IMG/VR virus record: IMGVR_UViG_3300042563_000864
Location: 1-32,627 of that record
Source: a virus
Direction: 5' to 3' (one strand)
Length of the DNA stretch: 32,627 bases
A program made the translations under genes and the position numbers. Positions 14,902-21,818 of this stretch are shown here, piece by piece; the stretch's first letter is position 1, and every line of letters starts with the position of its first letter. Under the pieces are notes generated by a model, which was given only the letters and a program-made list of their open reading frames with translations, searched no databases and had not been told where the DNA came from.

Positions 14902-15095
14902 AACAATTCTTTTATATCTATTTTTAAAGCCTGCGCAACCTTAACCAGTGTGCCAATAGTCATGTTTTTACCTTGCTCAACTCTCTGGTAAGTGCTGCGA
15001 TTTAATTTGTTCTCGAAAGCGAATTGCTCGGCTGAATTATAGCCGAGTTCAATTCGTCTGTTTCGAATTTTGATATTGATTTTATCTAATTGCAT
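14898..15095 (-). CDS. XRE-family (Cro/C1-type) transcriptional regulator
   Basis: A 65-residue HTH_3 protein: INIKIRNRRIELGYNSAEQF, ENKLNRSTYQRVEQGKNMTI, LVKVAQALKIDIKELL. All helices of the Cro/C1 fold are present, including the recognition helix (RSTYQRVEQGK). It has no extra domain, so it is Cro-sized. It may bind the duplicated TTTAAATAGTTAAAA sites at the early promoter or the palindrome at 13602-13615; that is inference. It is embedded in the early operon rather than divergently transcribed, which argues against a classic lysogeny switch. Confidence 0.85.
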   Translation of the reverse strand: MQLDKINIKIRNRRIELGYNSAEQFAFENKLNRSTYQRVEQGKNMTIGTLVKVAQALKIDIKELL

Positions 15096-15258
15096 CGGAT
15101 AATAAATTTATCATTTCTAATTGATTAGCTATTTGCTTTTTTTGGTTCTCAATTAATCTATCCCTAATTTCCTCAGACTCTTTATACTTTACAACCAATT
15201 TTCTATAATCTTCAATGGTTGCTTTTAAAATTTCAATTAACTTGTCTTTATCGTCCAT
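15082..15258 (-). CDS. Small coiled-coil protein (58 aa)
   Basis: A 58-residue protein starting MDDKDKLIEILKATIEDYRK and ending INLLSDAIR. It is almost entirely helical, with Leu/Ile at heptad positions (coiled coil). It overlaps the XRE start by 14 nt and is preceded by the exonuclease gene with a 5-bp gap. The clean codon pattern and fit in the operon support it. Function unknown; perhaps an oligomerisation or accessory protein. Confidence 0.6.
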   Translation of the reverse strand: MDDKDKLIEILKATIEDYRKLVVKYKESEEIRDRLIENQKKQIANQLEMINLLSDAIR

Positions 15259-15263
15259 GATTT

Positions 15264-15884
15264 TTAGTTTATTTTACCAATTGTTTTAGTTACTTGTTCG
15301 TGATATTGTGCCAGATATTCTCTGCACTGGATGACCTTAGCATAAATCTGCTCAATAATTTCGTCTGAATGCTCTATTGTATAGGCGAGCCAACGTTGGT
15401 TTGCAGGCAAATGGTCATAACTTACGGCCTTGCCATAGTTAACATCCTCTGGCGTGTTCATAAGCGCATAGAATAGAATAAATTGCTTGCGCCCAGTAAT
15501 TTGTAAGTAACCACGACCCTGCCAAACATAGTCTTCATTGATTCCAGATACATTGTCAAGAAATGTTTTGCGATTAAATGGGCATTTTATGTCCACGCAA
15601 ATGTCTTCTGTTGGCAAAACGTCTGGCTCTCCGATAATATATTCGTCAGAAAATATGTCGATGTTTTTTTCAGCAAAAGGAAAGCCAAGTTGCTCGGCCA
15701 TAAACTGGATGGCTTCTGCCTCAACGGCCTTGCCCTTTTCAGTGTACTTAGAATGAATTTCCTCATGGTCATCCGCATACCATTCATGCAAATAAGTTTT
15801 GCATGTCGCAGACAACTCGCCCTCCTTTTTTGCTTTGCCCATGATTTTGGAAATCTGTGAGCATCTTATTTTGAATGGTCTCAT
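15264..15884 (-). CDS. YqaJ-like / lambda-type recombination exonuclease
   Basis: A 206-residue PD-(D/E)XK nuclease. Key residues are Glu55 in KGKAVEAEAI, Asp88 in GEPDVL, and D98-x-K100 in VDIKCPFN, followed by YVWQGRGYLQITG (119-131), the Q-x-Q-x-Q-like motif of YqaJ viral recombinases. It would resect double-stranded ends so that the ERF protein, whose gene overlaps by 4 nt (ATGA), can anneal the single strands. It is the exonuclease half of a two-component recombination system. The N-terminal ...KIRCSQISKIMG is also typical of the family (substrate-end recognition). Confidence 0.85.
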   Translation of the reverse strand: MRPFKIRCSQISKIMGKAKKEGELSATCKTYLHEWYADDHEEIHSKYTEKGKAVEAEAIQFMAEQLGFPFAEKNIDIFSDEYIIGEPDVLPTEDICVDIKCPFNRKTFLDNVSGINEDYVWQGRGYLQITGRKQFILFYALMNTPEDVNYGKAVSYDHLPANQRWLAYTIEHSDEIIEQIYAKVIQCREYLAQYHEQVTKTIGKIN

Positions 15885-16432
15885 ATAGCCTCATCCATTA
15901 ACATTTCTCTTTGCTCTTCTGTGATGTCGCATTTAGCTTCAACGTCTGAAATTGTGATTTCGTTTTTAGCCAATTTTTCGACAATCTGTTTCCATGCTGC
16001 CGAACCTTTAACCAATGCAATTTTTTTAGGCTTTGTTTCTGGCGCTTTGCCATGTGTGTTTGTTGTATCACTATCTTTTGTATCGTCCAGAGCAAACATA
16101 CCCCCGAGCGCAAATTTTCGAGCGTAACTCGATGACGAACCAAACGACTGCGAAATGTCCATGCCCTTGCGGTTTGGGTCAATGCCTGCGCATCCAGTTG
16201 TCGTTACAACGATTCCATTTGGCAAAGTTAATTGCACGCTTGACTCGCAATAAATTAAGCCGCCTGCCTCTTTGATTTGGTCTGAAATGGTTAACATGCA
16301 ACCATATTTTAAAAGGTAAGGTTTCAACGCTTCAAGTATATCCTCGCAATTGCGATACTTGTATTTGCCAAAAGCATTAAACTGATTTTTCGGTGCTTTT
16401 AATTCCGATTGAATTTTGATAAGTTCTGTCAT
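15881..16432 (-). CDS. erf: ERF-family single-strand annealing protein
   Basis: A 183-residue protein with the ERF signature: LKAPKNQFNAFGKYKYRNCE near the start, then DILEALKPYLLKYGC, and MDISQSFGSSSSYARKFALGGMFALDDTKDSD. These match annealing proteins of P22 Erf type. I chose the ATG at 16432 (MTELIKIQ), as in relatives; the frame opens further to a TTG at 16486, but that extension is unlike the family. The C-terminal third (KGSAAWKQIVEKLAKNEITI, then SDVEAKCDITEEQRE) is a separate small helical domain. It acts with the exonuclease next door to anneal homologous strands and form concatemers. Confidence 0.9.
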   Translation of the reverse strand: MTELIKIQSELKAPKNQFNAFGKYKYRNCEDILEALKPYLLKYGCMLTISDQIKEAGGLIYCESSVQLTLPNGIVVTTTGCAGIDPNRKGMDISQSFGSSSSYARKFALGGMFALDDTKDSDTTNTHGKAPETKPKKIALVKGSAAWKQIVEKLAKNEITISDVEAKCDITEEQREMLMDEAI

Positions 16433-16491
16433 TTTTTTAGGTTTTTTAGTGATTTGTAAATTTAAACATTTAAAGTATTTAATCAAATTTT

Positions 16492-16713
16492 TTAACGAAT
16501 ATTTTTAAACAATTCGTAATTGTCTCGCAGTTCTAATTTAATGACTTTTTTCTCAGTCATTCCCAGTTGCGCCCGAATGTGTTTGCCCCAACGTTCTAAA
16601 CTGATATTTGCGTCCTCTGGTCTAATGCCAGTTGTGGATTGTACGAAAATGACTTCTGTCTTTGGACAGCCGTCCTCTTCTTGTCTGTGTGGATAGGTAT
16701 GAATAAGTTTCAT
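16492..16713 (-). CDS. Small hypothetical protein (73 aa)
   Basis: A 73-residue protein starting MKLIHTYPHRQEEDGCPKTE and ending KLELRDNYELFKNIR. A central helix (EDANISLERWGKHIRAQLGM) is predicted. I recognise no motif. It overlaps the upstream gene by 4 nt and is separated from the ERF start by a 59-bp AT-rich gap, without a clear promoter. Confidence 0.55.
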   Translation of the reverse strand: MKLIHTYPHRQEEDGCPKTEVIFVQSTTGIRPEDANISLERWGKHIRAQLGMTEKKVIKLELRDNYELFKNIR

Positions 16714-17036
16714 GATTTGATTATTTGATTGATTAAAGTTTGGTTAACTAATGAGCCACATTTTTCAATAAGATGCAATTTGTCCGCATCGCTTTTGTAA
16801 TTGATTGGCAGTTTGATAATGCCATGACATGCGAGCAGTGTCATTGCTTGGTCTGGCGAGTCTGGGTAATAAAGCGGAGCATAACAATTCGGCATTGTGA
16901 ATGTCTCCCAGTTTAATTTAATTTCGAACTCATCTTTAATAAAATGCGCCATGAATGGCTCTTCGATTCGTTCTATTAATACAAAACCTTGTTTGCTTAA
17001 TACTTGCGCAAATGCGTCAATGTTAGTTGCTATCAT
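16710..17036 (-). CDS. Hypothetical protein (108 aa)
   Basis: A 108-residue protein starting MIATNIDAFAQVLSKQGFVL. It has an alpha/beta pattern (QGFVLIERIEEPFMAHFIKD), a Tyr/Pro-rich segment (PNCYAPLYYPDSPDQAM) and a helical C-terminus. No known motif. It overlaps the neighbours by 4 nt on both sides (ATGA), so it is co-translated in the early operon. Confidence 0.6.
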   Translation of the reverse strand: MIATNIDAFAQVLSKQGFVLIERIEEPFMAHFIKDEFEIKLNWETFTMPNCYAPLYYPDSPDQAMTLLACHGIIKLPINYKSDADKLHLIEKCGSLVNQTLINQIIKS

Positions 17037-17413
17037 TTTATGCGTGTGATTTTAAAGTTTTTACCATTGTCATAATAGACCTCAAATTCAAAGTCTCTAT
17101 TCCTTGTTTTTCTGTAATAAGATACCAGAGAGCGTTGATTTTTTATTTCGTTTTCCTTTACCGAATAGTTTTCGCCCAGTTTCATTTTGCCAATGATTGT
17201 CTGGTTGTAAGTTCTCGAAATGTCTCCTGCTTTTTTTCTTGCATGCTCTCTGACATATTTCATGGCCTCTCGCAACTCAATAAAATTACTTTCCACGCAA
17301 AGTTCTTTGCCCTCAAAAGCATAGACCATAACTTCGTTGCCAAATTGCTTAATCATGTAATCGACTCCATTTTCTTTGGCTTCAATTTTCCCTTTTAGTC
17401 TAAAATTTACCAC
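17033..17413 (-). CDS. Hypothetical protein (126 aa), probable GTG start
   Basis: A 126-residue basic protein. The frame starts with GTG at 17413 (MVNFRLKGKIEAKENG); the first ATG is at residue 20 (17356). The GTG gives a 14-nt overlap with the upstream gene, as in other coupled pairs here, so I prefer it. The C-terminal half (IKNQRSLVSYYRKTRNRDFE, then YYDNGKNFKITRI) is Arg/Lys-rich and could be a small winged-helix DNA-binding region, as its beta wing follows a helix. Not recognised as a named family. Confidence 0.55.
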   Translation of the reverse strand: MVNFRLKGKIEAKENGVDYMIKQFGNEVMVYAFEGKELCVESNFIELREAMKYVREHARKKAGDISRTYNQTIIGKMKLGENYSVKENEIKNQRSLVSYYRKTRNRDFEFEVYYDNGKNFKITRIK

Positions 17414-17750
17414 TTTTTTCCTTAATTAAATTATAAAAAAATTCGTATTTGTTTTCGTCAATGAATTGGTCTAATGGAATGAATGTCGCATTCTCTCCCT
17501 CGCCATCTGTCATAATAATATATTTGCCAGTTCGTCTGTTGGTGTTTATTTCTTCAAGCATGTAATGTTCTGCCAAATATTTATCCAATTCGTTTTCTGT
17601 GATTACCAGATAGCTTTTATCCTCATCTTCGTCTTTGGTATAATAGCCACCAATAATGTATGACGAATCACTCTCAACAACGTCAATGATTTCGCACTCT
17701 GAATTCACTGGCAAACTTGCCAATGTTTTCGCTTGTTTGATTTCGCTCAT
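17400..17750 (-). CDS. Acidic hypothetical protein (116 aa)
   Basis: A 116-residue protein starting MSEIKQAKTLASLPVNSECE. It is very acidic (TKDEDEDKSYLV, TDGEGENATF) with alternating strands and a C-terminal helix. Small acidic early proteins of phages often bind host proteins or mimic DNA, but nothing specific is visible here. It overlaps the membrane peptide upstream by 4 nt. Confidence 0.55.
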   Translation of the reverse strand: MSEIKQAKTLASLPVNSECEIIDVVESDSSYIIGGYYTKDEDEDKSYLVITENELDKYLAEHYMLEEINTNRRTGKYIIMTDGEGENATFIPLDQFIDENKYEFFYNLIKEKSGKF

Positions 17751-17878
17751 CGTCCTAAATAGTAAAATAAAAATCCCATAAAAGAACCGAAAAAAAGAAT
17801 CAATGCTGCGAAACCCAACAAGGCTTCGTCTATTTCTGCAATCGATAAATGTTTGTTTTTTGTTTTTAGCTTATTCAT
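17747..17878 (-). CDS. Single-span membrane peptide (43 aa)
   Basis: A 43-codon gene starting MNKLKTKNKHLSIAEIDEAL and ending in the hydrophobic segment LGFAALILFFGSFMGFLFYY plus LGR. One membrane span with a basic N-terminus is likely (N-in). Its stop overlaps the next start as ATGA, which supports translation. Early membrane peptides of this size may act in host takeover or exclusion; function unknown. Confidence 0.55.
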   Translation of the reverse strand: MNKLKTKNKHLSIAEIDEALLGFAALILFFGSFMGFLFYYLGR

Positions 17879-17927
17879 ATTTTTTTGTTTTAAATTTTGC
17901 AGTTATGGATGCTGCGCCCCTTTTGGT

Positions 17928-18665
17928 TTAATTTATTATTTCAATATTTTTTACAATAACTTGATAAGATTCTGTTTTGTCCTCTATCAATTCAAGTTTA
18001 ATGTTTTTGCCTTTTATTTTTTTTGCCTTGCCATTTACTATTGGTAAGCCGTAAGCAAAACCATTATATCTATTTAAAGAAAATGTTTCTTGCTCAAACT
18101 TAAAAGTAATCCAAAAATCGCCTTTATTAAAAACGATATAAGCAAAACCATCATTTATTCTCAAATTGCTTTCAGCAACAAATTCAAAACAACCCGCATT
18201 TAATATCGATTTAAAAGCATCGTTTCGGTCATTAATTAATTTATTACTTGCATCTTCAATCGCTTTAAAATGCTCCTGCACTTTAGGCAAATTTTTAGCA
18301 TATTCGCCGTTACTTGTATAGCCTTTATTTTCGCAAATCCAAACTAAGTATTGAAAATCTTTTTCTAATAAATCATTAATATCAAAACCAATGTATTTTC
18401 CAAATTTCATAATTTGAGGGCACAAATCTTCTTTGTTTTCACTTGTCCATGAACTTGTTTTCCCTCTCAAATCTTCTTGCACTTCTAAATTTGGATGTAA
18501 AGTTTTGGCCTTTTCTAAATCAAAGGAAATATTTTTATGGTAAGTAAAGTGTGTGTTATAACCAGTAAGCCAATGCGTACCATTACAATCAGTTGTATAA
18601 ATTGGTTGTCTATCAATACTCCAAAGTGTGTAAAATTTGTTTGCAAATCCAATAGCTTGTTTCAT
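17928..18665 (-). CDS. First early gene: hypothetical protein with ExoX C-domain-like motif (245 aa)
   Basis: A 245-residue protein and the first gene after the early promoter, with a leader of about 27 nt. Residues 88-113 contain FGKYIG...DINDLLEKDFQYLVWICEN. This resembles the small G-K-Y/H-x-G...I...D-P-x-Y-L-x-W-x-x-x domain found at the C-terminus of exonuclease X-type proteins and in DUF3820 proteins. No exonuclease acidic triad (D-x-E...) is seen in the N-terminus, which is Trp/Tyr/Thr-rich, so it is not an ExoX enzyme. The C-terminal third is beta-rich and Lys-rich. Being first in the early operon suggests a host-takeover or anti-defence role (inference). Confidence 0.6.
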   Translation of the reverse strand: MKQAIGFANKFYTLWSIDRQPIYTTDCNGTHWLTGYNTHFTYHKNISFDLEKAKTLHPNLEVQEDLRGKTSSWTSENKEDLCPQIMKFGKYIGFDINDLLEKDFQYLVWICENKGYTSNGEYAKNLPKVQEHFKAIEDASNKLINDRNDAFKSILNAGCFEFVAESNLRINDGFAYIVFNKGDFWITFKFEQETFSLNRYNGFAYGLPIVNGKAKKIKGKNIKLELIEDKTESYQVIVKNIEIIN

Positions 18666-18696
18666 AGTTTTGGTGTCGTTGGTTTAAATCGACATT

Positions 18697-18728
18697 CAAA
18701 TATCGTTTTAACTATTTAAAAAACAAAA
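18697..18728 (-). promoter_or_regulatory. Early promoter (Bacteroidota-type)
   Basis: On the minus strand TTTTG (18728-18724), exactly 19 nt, then GATATTTG (18704-18697): a -33/-7 pair with the consensus spacing and 7/8 match to TAnnTTTG. Transcription would start about 27 nt before the ATG at 18665, after the late-region terminator. It drives the recombination/early gene chain. Confidence 0.7.
18706..18720 (-). repeat. Operator-like repeat TTTAAATAGTTAAAA, copy 1
   Basis: A 15-bp sequence lying inside the -33/-7 spacer of the early promoter. An identical copy is at 18770-18784. A protein bound here would block the polymerase. A shorter relative (AACTATTTAA on the minus strand) overlaps the gene end at 10600-10610. 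Confidence 0.6.
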
Positions 18729-18769
18729 GAATTTTTATTTTTTTTTAATCTTTTTTAGACAATCTGCGA

Positions 18770-18784
18770 TTTTAACTATTTAAA
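18770..18784 (-). repeat. Operator-like repeat TTTAAATAGTTAAAA, copy 2
   Basis: Exact second copy, 64 bp upstream of copy 1 relative to early transcription, between the late terminator and the promoter. The spacing is about six helical turns, so two bound proteins could face the same side and loop or cooperate. Confidence 0.6.
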
Positions 18785-18799
18785 GCCACATTTTAGGGC

Positions 18800-18828
18800 A
18801 AAAAAAAAGCCACACATTTCTGCGTGGC
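18800..18828 (-). terminator. Intrinsic terminator at the end of the late region
   Basis: On the minus strand a 7-bp stem GCCACGC/GTGTGGC with one G-U pair and a 6-nt loop, followed by nine T. It lies about 22 nt after the spanin stop and separates late from early transcription. It is preceded by GTTTGGAGAGGC, also found before the terminator at 28899. Confidence 0.85.
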
Positions 18829-18850
18829 CTCTCCAAACTATGAACCTAAA

Positions 18851-19282
18851 CTAAAAAACCCTTATTTTTGACATTATATACAACACGATGGCCACTAATA
18901 TAATTAAACCGAATAACCAGAGAGACCATGTCCCACTCTGCTTAACTACTTCCTTTGACTTCTGCTCGACTTTTTTTTGCTCAACTGCTAATTGTTTCGT
19001 CTTAACCTCTTCGTGTCTCACAACGGCTAATTTGCGCTTGTGAATAATCTGTCTGGTTAACTTCTTTGGCGCAGACTGAATTTGCCCCATCGTATCGATG
19101 TGAACTTCAAAGTCAATAGTCTCCAATATAACAACAACAGACGAATCATTGACAACCTCTGAGACCTTTGTTTGCGTCTCAATCTTAATCTCGCTCTTTG
19201 TCTCGGTCTCAACGCTTGTCGCTTGTTTCTTGACTCCACAACTGCTCAAAATTATTGCCAATATTAGTATGCTTAATCTCAT
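18851..19282 (-). CDS. Unimolecular spanin (u-spanin)
   Basis: A 143-residue lipoprotein with a C-terminal membrane anchor. The N-terminus MRLSILILAIILSSCGVKK has a lipobox L-S-S-C with the lipidated Cys at 15. The middle is a Lys/Glu/Gln-rich coiled coil with a beta-type insertion (VVVILETIDFEVHIDTMG). Residues about 119-138 (WSLWLFGLIILVAIVLYIMS) form a membrane span ending in K-I-R-V-F. Outer-membrane lipid plus inner-membrane anchor in one chain is the architecture of u-spanins such as phage T1 gp11, which fuse the two membranes at the last step of lysis. Holin and endolysin genes lie upstream in the same late unit, and a terminator follows. It also points to a Gram-negative host. Confidence 0.85.
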   Translation of the reverse strand: MRLSILILAIILSSCGVKKQATSVETETKSEIKIETQTKVSEVVNDSSVVVILETIDFEVHIDTMGQIQSAPKKLTRQIIHKRKLAVVRHEEVKTKQLAVEQKKVEQKSKEVVKQSGTWSLWLFGLIILVAIVLYIMSKIRVF

Positions 19283-19367
19283 TATATTTCTTTTTTCTTT
19301 TTTTTATTATTTCCTCTAATTGACTAATCTCTTTTTCTATGCTTTCTAAAATTTTATTCTTGCTCAT
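19209..19367 (-). CDS. Possible small overlapping gene (52 aa)
   Basis: An open frame starting MSKNKILESIEKEISQLEEI and ending SQETSDKR. The first half is a Lys/Glu-rich coiled-coil-like helix with good codons. The ATG overlaps the preceding gene by 14 nt and the last 74 nt overlap the spanin start in another frame. It fills the only gap in this gene chain. It could be a real small lysis accessory or simply a chance frame. Confidence 0.4.
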   Translation of the reverse strand: MSKNKILESIEKEISQLEEIIKKRKKKYNEIKHTNIGNNFEQLWSQETSDKR

Positions 19368-19581
19368 CTTCAAAATTCAACCACTTCAATCTCTGGTCTA
19401 TTAATTTAATTAACTCTGTTTGCCATTCAACCTTTTTGTTCGGGAAATATAGCAATGTATTCTCTTCTACCTCCCACAAAAACTCTTTTAAGAAATATAA
19501 TTCCTTATAGATGTCCTCGTCTGCCATGTCTTCGATTTCCTCTTCAATTGGATTCTCTGGTTTCTCTGGTTTGTCCCTCAT
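19354..19581 (-). CDS. Acidic hypothetical protein (75 aa)
   Basis: A 75-residue protein starting MRDKPEKPENPIEEEIEDMA and ending LKWLNFEDEQE. It is helical and very acidic with several Trp/Leu residues (YFLKEFLWEVEENTLLYF). It overlaps the phosphoesterase stop by 4 nt. No known motif; probably part of the lysis/late-accessory group by position. Confidence 0.55.
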   Translation of the reverse strand: MRDKPEKPENPIEEEIEDMADEDIYKELYFLKEFLWEVEENTLLYFPNKKVEWQTELIKLIDQRLKWLNFEDEQE

Positions 19582-20792
19582 TCTGCAAATATCGGAATTT
19601 TAACTGAAATACCTCTCTTTTCGTCTAATAATGTAAACGCTTGCGCAGGCTTTTCTGGCTTAAATCCCGCCTTGTGTCCATAAGGAGACAAGCCAATTAA
19701 TGACCCATTGACGCAGCAGCTTGTTGTCGGATAGAATAATTGATGGAAATGGCCTAAACATGTGAAATCTGCTTTTCTTTGCTCATCTTTTCTTAACAAA
19801 TATTTAATCAAAGGAATCGTCAACCCGCCAATGCCGCCCCCATATTTGACCGCCTCGCCATGAAAGAATCTAATCGTTTTGCCCAGAACTTTGACGTAAC
19901 AATCGTCTGACTCTGGCATGTGAAATGTCATTCGCTTCTCGTTTCTGAATAAGTCTTTTAAATCCGAATACATCATGAACTCGTAATTGGTTGCCGAACT
20001 CGTTGAAATGTGCATTTTCTTTGTATTCCTGCCATGATTACCAACCGAACATGGTATGATAAAATTGACTTTGGTATTTTTTAATAAAAACTCAAATCCA
20101 TTCATGATTAATTGCTTTGCCATTCGGATTGCCTGCAATGGCGAAAGGTTATTTGACTCAACCAATTCGTCATGAATGTAGCCAGATATAAAATCGCCAC
20201 CCAACCAAACAACAACGTCTTTAATGTGAACGTCTTTGCTCTCTTTGTCTATTAACTTGACAATGTTCTGGAATATAGCAATCGAGCGTTTCTCTGCAAT
20301 CTTCAAATTGTATTCATTGAATCCATTTACTTGCCCACGTCTCACATTCTCTTCAATATGCCAGTCCGACAATGAAATAATTGGCGTTCCCATGTTTTTT
20401 GAGCCACTCGATTTTTCAAATTTGATTTCCAGAGTGTCGCTCTTTTCTTTGATAGCTAACAAGTCATCATAAGCCTGCTCGGTTGCCTCTAATTTATTCA
20501 GCAAATATTCGTTTTTCTTTTTAACGTCATTTAATTGAGCCGCCAATGCTTTGTTTTTGCGGTCTTCTTGAATGACAACGCTAATGTCTTTAACCTTTTC
20601 AATTGGTTGCTCAATGTTTGGGAGTGGATTATCTCTGAAAAATGCTTTCACTCCCGCCCTTATTCCCTCCAGACCAGTTGTGCCAAGTTCTTTTGGATAG
20701 CTTTCCTTTAATAATTGCGCAAAATGCGTTTTGTTTCTGCCAAGTTGCTCGAATGAATCGAGGTTAGCAACAATAAATTTTTCGTATTTCAT
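19578..20792 (-). CDS. Calcineurin-like metallophosphoesterase
   Basis: A 404-residue protein. The start is the ATG at 20792 (MKYEKFIVANLD); the open frame extends to a TTG at 20825 with no better context. An N-terminal helical domain and a coiled coil (about 75-125) precede the phosphoesterase domain. Metal ligands are SLSDWHIEE (Asp143, His145), GGDFI (Asp200), GNHGR (Asn252-His253), FFHGE (His311) and GHFHQ (His348, His350), the complete di-metal centre. Phage members of this family include nucleases and phosphatases. It lies in the late region after the endolysin, so a role in host DNA degradation or anti-defence is possible. Confidence 0.85.
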   Translation of the reverse strand: MKYEKFIVANLDSFEQLGRNKTHFAQLLKESYPKELGTTGLEGIRAGVKAFFRDNPLPNIEQPIEKVKDISVVIQEDRKNKALAAQLNDVKKKNEYLLNKLEATEQAYDDLLAIKEKSDTLEIKFEKSSGSKNMGTPIISLSDWHIEENVRRGQVNGFNEYNLKIAEKRSIAIFQNIVKLIDKESKDVHIKDVVVWLGGDFISGYIHDELVESNNLSPLQAIRMAKQLIMNGFEFLLKNTKVNFIIPCSVGNHGRNTKKMHISTSSATNYEFMMYSDLKDLFRNEKRMTFHMPESDDCYVKVLGKTIRFFHGEAVKYGGGIGGLTIPLIKYLLRKDEQRKADFTCLGHFHQLFYPTTSCCVNGSLIGLSPYGHKAGFKPEKPAQAFTLLDEKRGISVKIPIFAE

Positions 20793-20844
20793 GTCTTTAG
20801 GTTCTAATTTTGTGCAAATTAGCAATTATTTTAATAACAACAAA

Positions 20845-21444
20845 TTAGCCAAGTAACGAATAGAACTCATTGAAATGCTGAATCCTATCTTCGAGACCAA
20901 TTGTGCCGCCATTAACACGCTTAGTGATTGATTTGACAACGGCATCGGTTGCGCCTTTGTCTGCAATTTCATTCAATCCATTTTTATTCCAGAACCATGC
21001 GGCCGATGCCAATGGATATTTGCTTGCGACCAATTCTGGATTAGCCATTATATCTTCGGGAACGCTTTTATCAAACTCTAAATAATTAGCCTTGCCAGTT
21101 AGCTGAATAAATCCTCTGCCTAAATATTTAAACCCATCTTTTGACGCTTCATTTCCATTGCCCATTCTATTGGCGTAAACCTTTGACGCAATTCGCTCTG
21201 GTTGCCTTGCATAATCTTTGGCAGACTCTAAAGTCGGAAAGTATTTTTTAAATGTTTTATTTAATCCCTCAGCCGAATAGTTTAAATTTTCTTTGACTGC
21301 TCTGAAATTGGCCGACTCATGGCCACACTGAGCCAAAAAATGCGAAAGCCTTAGCAATGTATTTACTTTGTAATTACTTTGAATAAATGGAATCTGAGCA
21401 ATAACCGAATCTGGCACGTGCCCTTTCAGTTTTGCTAAATTCAT
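20845..21444 (-). CDS. Endolysin, glycoside hydrolase family 19
   Basis: A 199-residue GH19 (chitinase-like) peptidoglycan hydrolase. Residues 35-58 contain the catalytic motif HFLAQCGHESANFRAVKENL with Glu43 as likely general acid and a conserved Glu52. KYLGRGFIQLTGKANY (107-121) is the substrate-groove signature, and AAWFWNKNGLNEIADKG and TKRVNGG are also conserved. No cell-wall binding domain or signal peptide is present, so it needs the holin gene directly upstream (stop/start overlap TAATG) for release. It cleaves glycan strands of the cell wall. Confidence 0.92.
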   Translation of the reverse strand: MNLAKLKGHVPDSVIAQIPFIQSNYKVNTLLRLSHFLAQCGHESANFRAVKENLNYSAEGLNKTFKKYFPTLESAKDYARQPERIASKVYANRMGNGNEASKDGFKYLGRGFIQLTGKANYLEFDKSVPEDIMANPELVASKYPLASAAWFWNKNGLNEIADKGATDAVVKSITKRVNGGTIGLEDRIQHFNEFYSLLG

Positions 21445-21818
21445 TATTTACCCTCTTTGAAAAATTGCTTGAATAGACTTTTGCCAGTCATGTCTTTTAG
21501 GTTTTCGTCCAAAGACTTTAACTCTATGAACGCAATTAGGCCAGAAACAATCTTCATGACCTCAATAGTTGGCAAAAAATGTCTTTGAAAAATATGTCCT
21601 GCTAAGATTGCAAACATGTATCCCATTCCTTTGGTAATGGTTGGCCTCATTTTACGGCTTGTAATGGCTTCGCCTCTTTTATGAGCGGCAACCATGCCAG
21701 TGATAAAATCAATTAGCACCAGAAAGCTAATACCCATCATGACAGAGAATGTCGGAGCAAAATAGGTAACTAAATAAATTAAAATAACATCTAAACTTTT
21801 AACCAACCAATTTCTCAT
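21444..21818 (-). CDS. Holin (phage_holin_4-type)
   Basis: A 124-residue membrane protein starting MRNWLVKSLDVILIYLVTYF. I chose the ATG at 21818, which overlaps the upstream stop as ATGA; the longer frame has an atypical Gln/Trp/Arg extension. Two or three membrane segments are seen (VILIYLVTYFAPTFSVMMG, ISFLVLIDFITGMVAAHKRG, MGYMFAILAGHIF, MKIVSGLIAFIELKSLDENL). The motif D-F-x-T-G-M...A...R-G-E-x-I-T-S-R-K-M-R is the family hallmark (D-x-x-T-G...S-x-x). It forms the membrane lesion releasing the GH19 endolysin encoded next. Confidence 0.85.
   Translation of the reverse strand: MRNWLVKSLDVILIYLVTYFAPTFSVMMGISFLVLIDFITGMVAAHKRGEAITSRKMRPTITKGMGYMFAILAGHIFQRHFLPTIEVMKIVSGLIAFIELKSLDENLKDMTGKSLFKQFFKEGK

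Noticed and set aside
14898-15095. XRE protein as evidence of lysogeny
   Set aside because: It is a single-domain regulator within the early operon, with no divergent promoter pair, integrase or antirepressor seen.
15898-16182. 94-codon minus-strand frame inside the ERF gene
   Set aside because: Out-of-frame shadow of ERF, whose signature motifs are unambiguous.
16433-16486. Longer ERF start (TTG at 16486)
   Set aside because: Family members begin with the M-T-E-L-like segment at 16432; the extension is AT-rich intergenic sequence.
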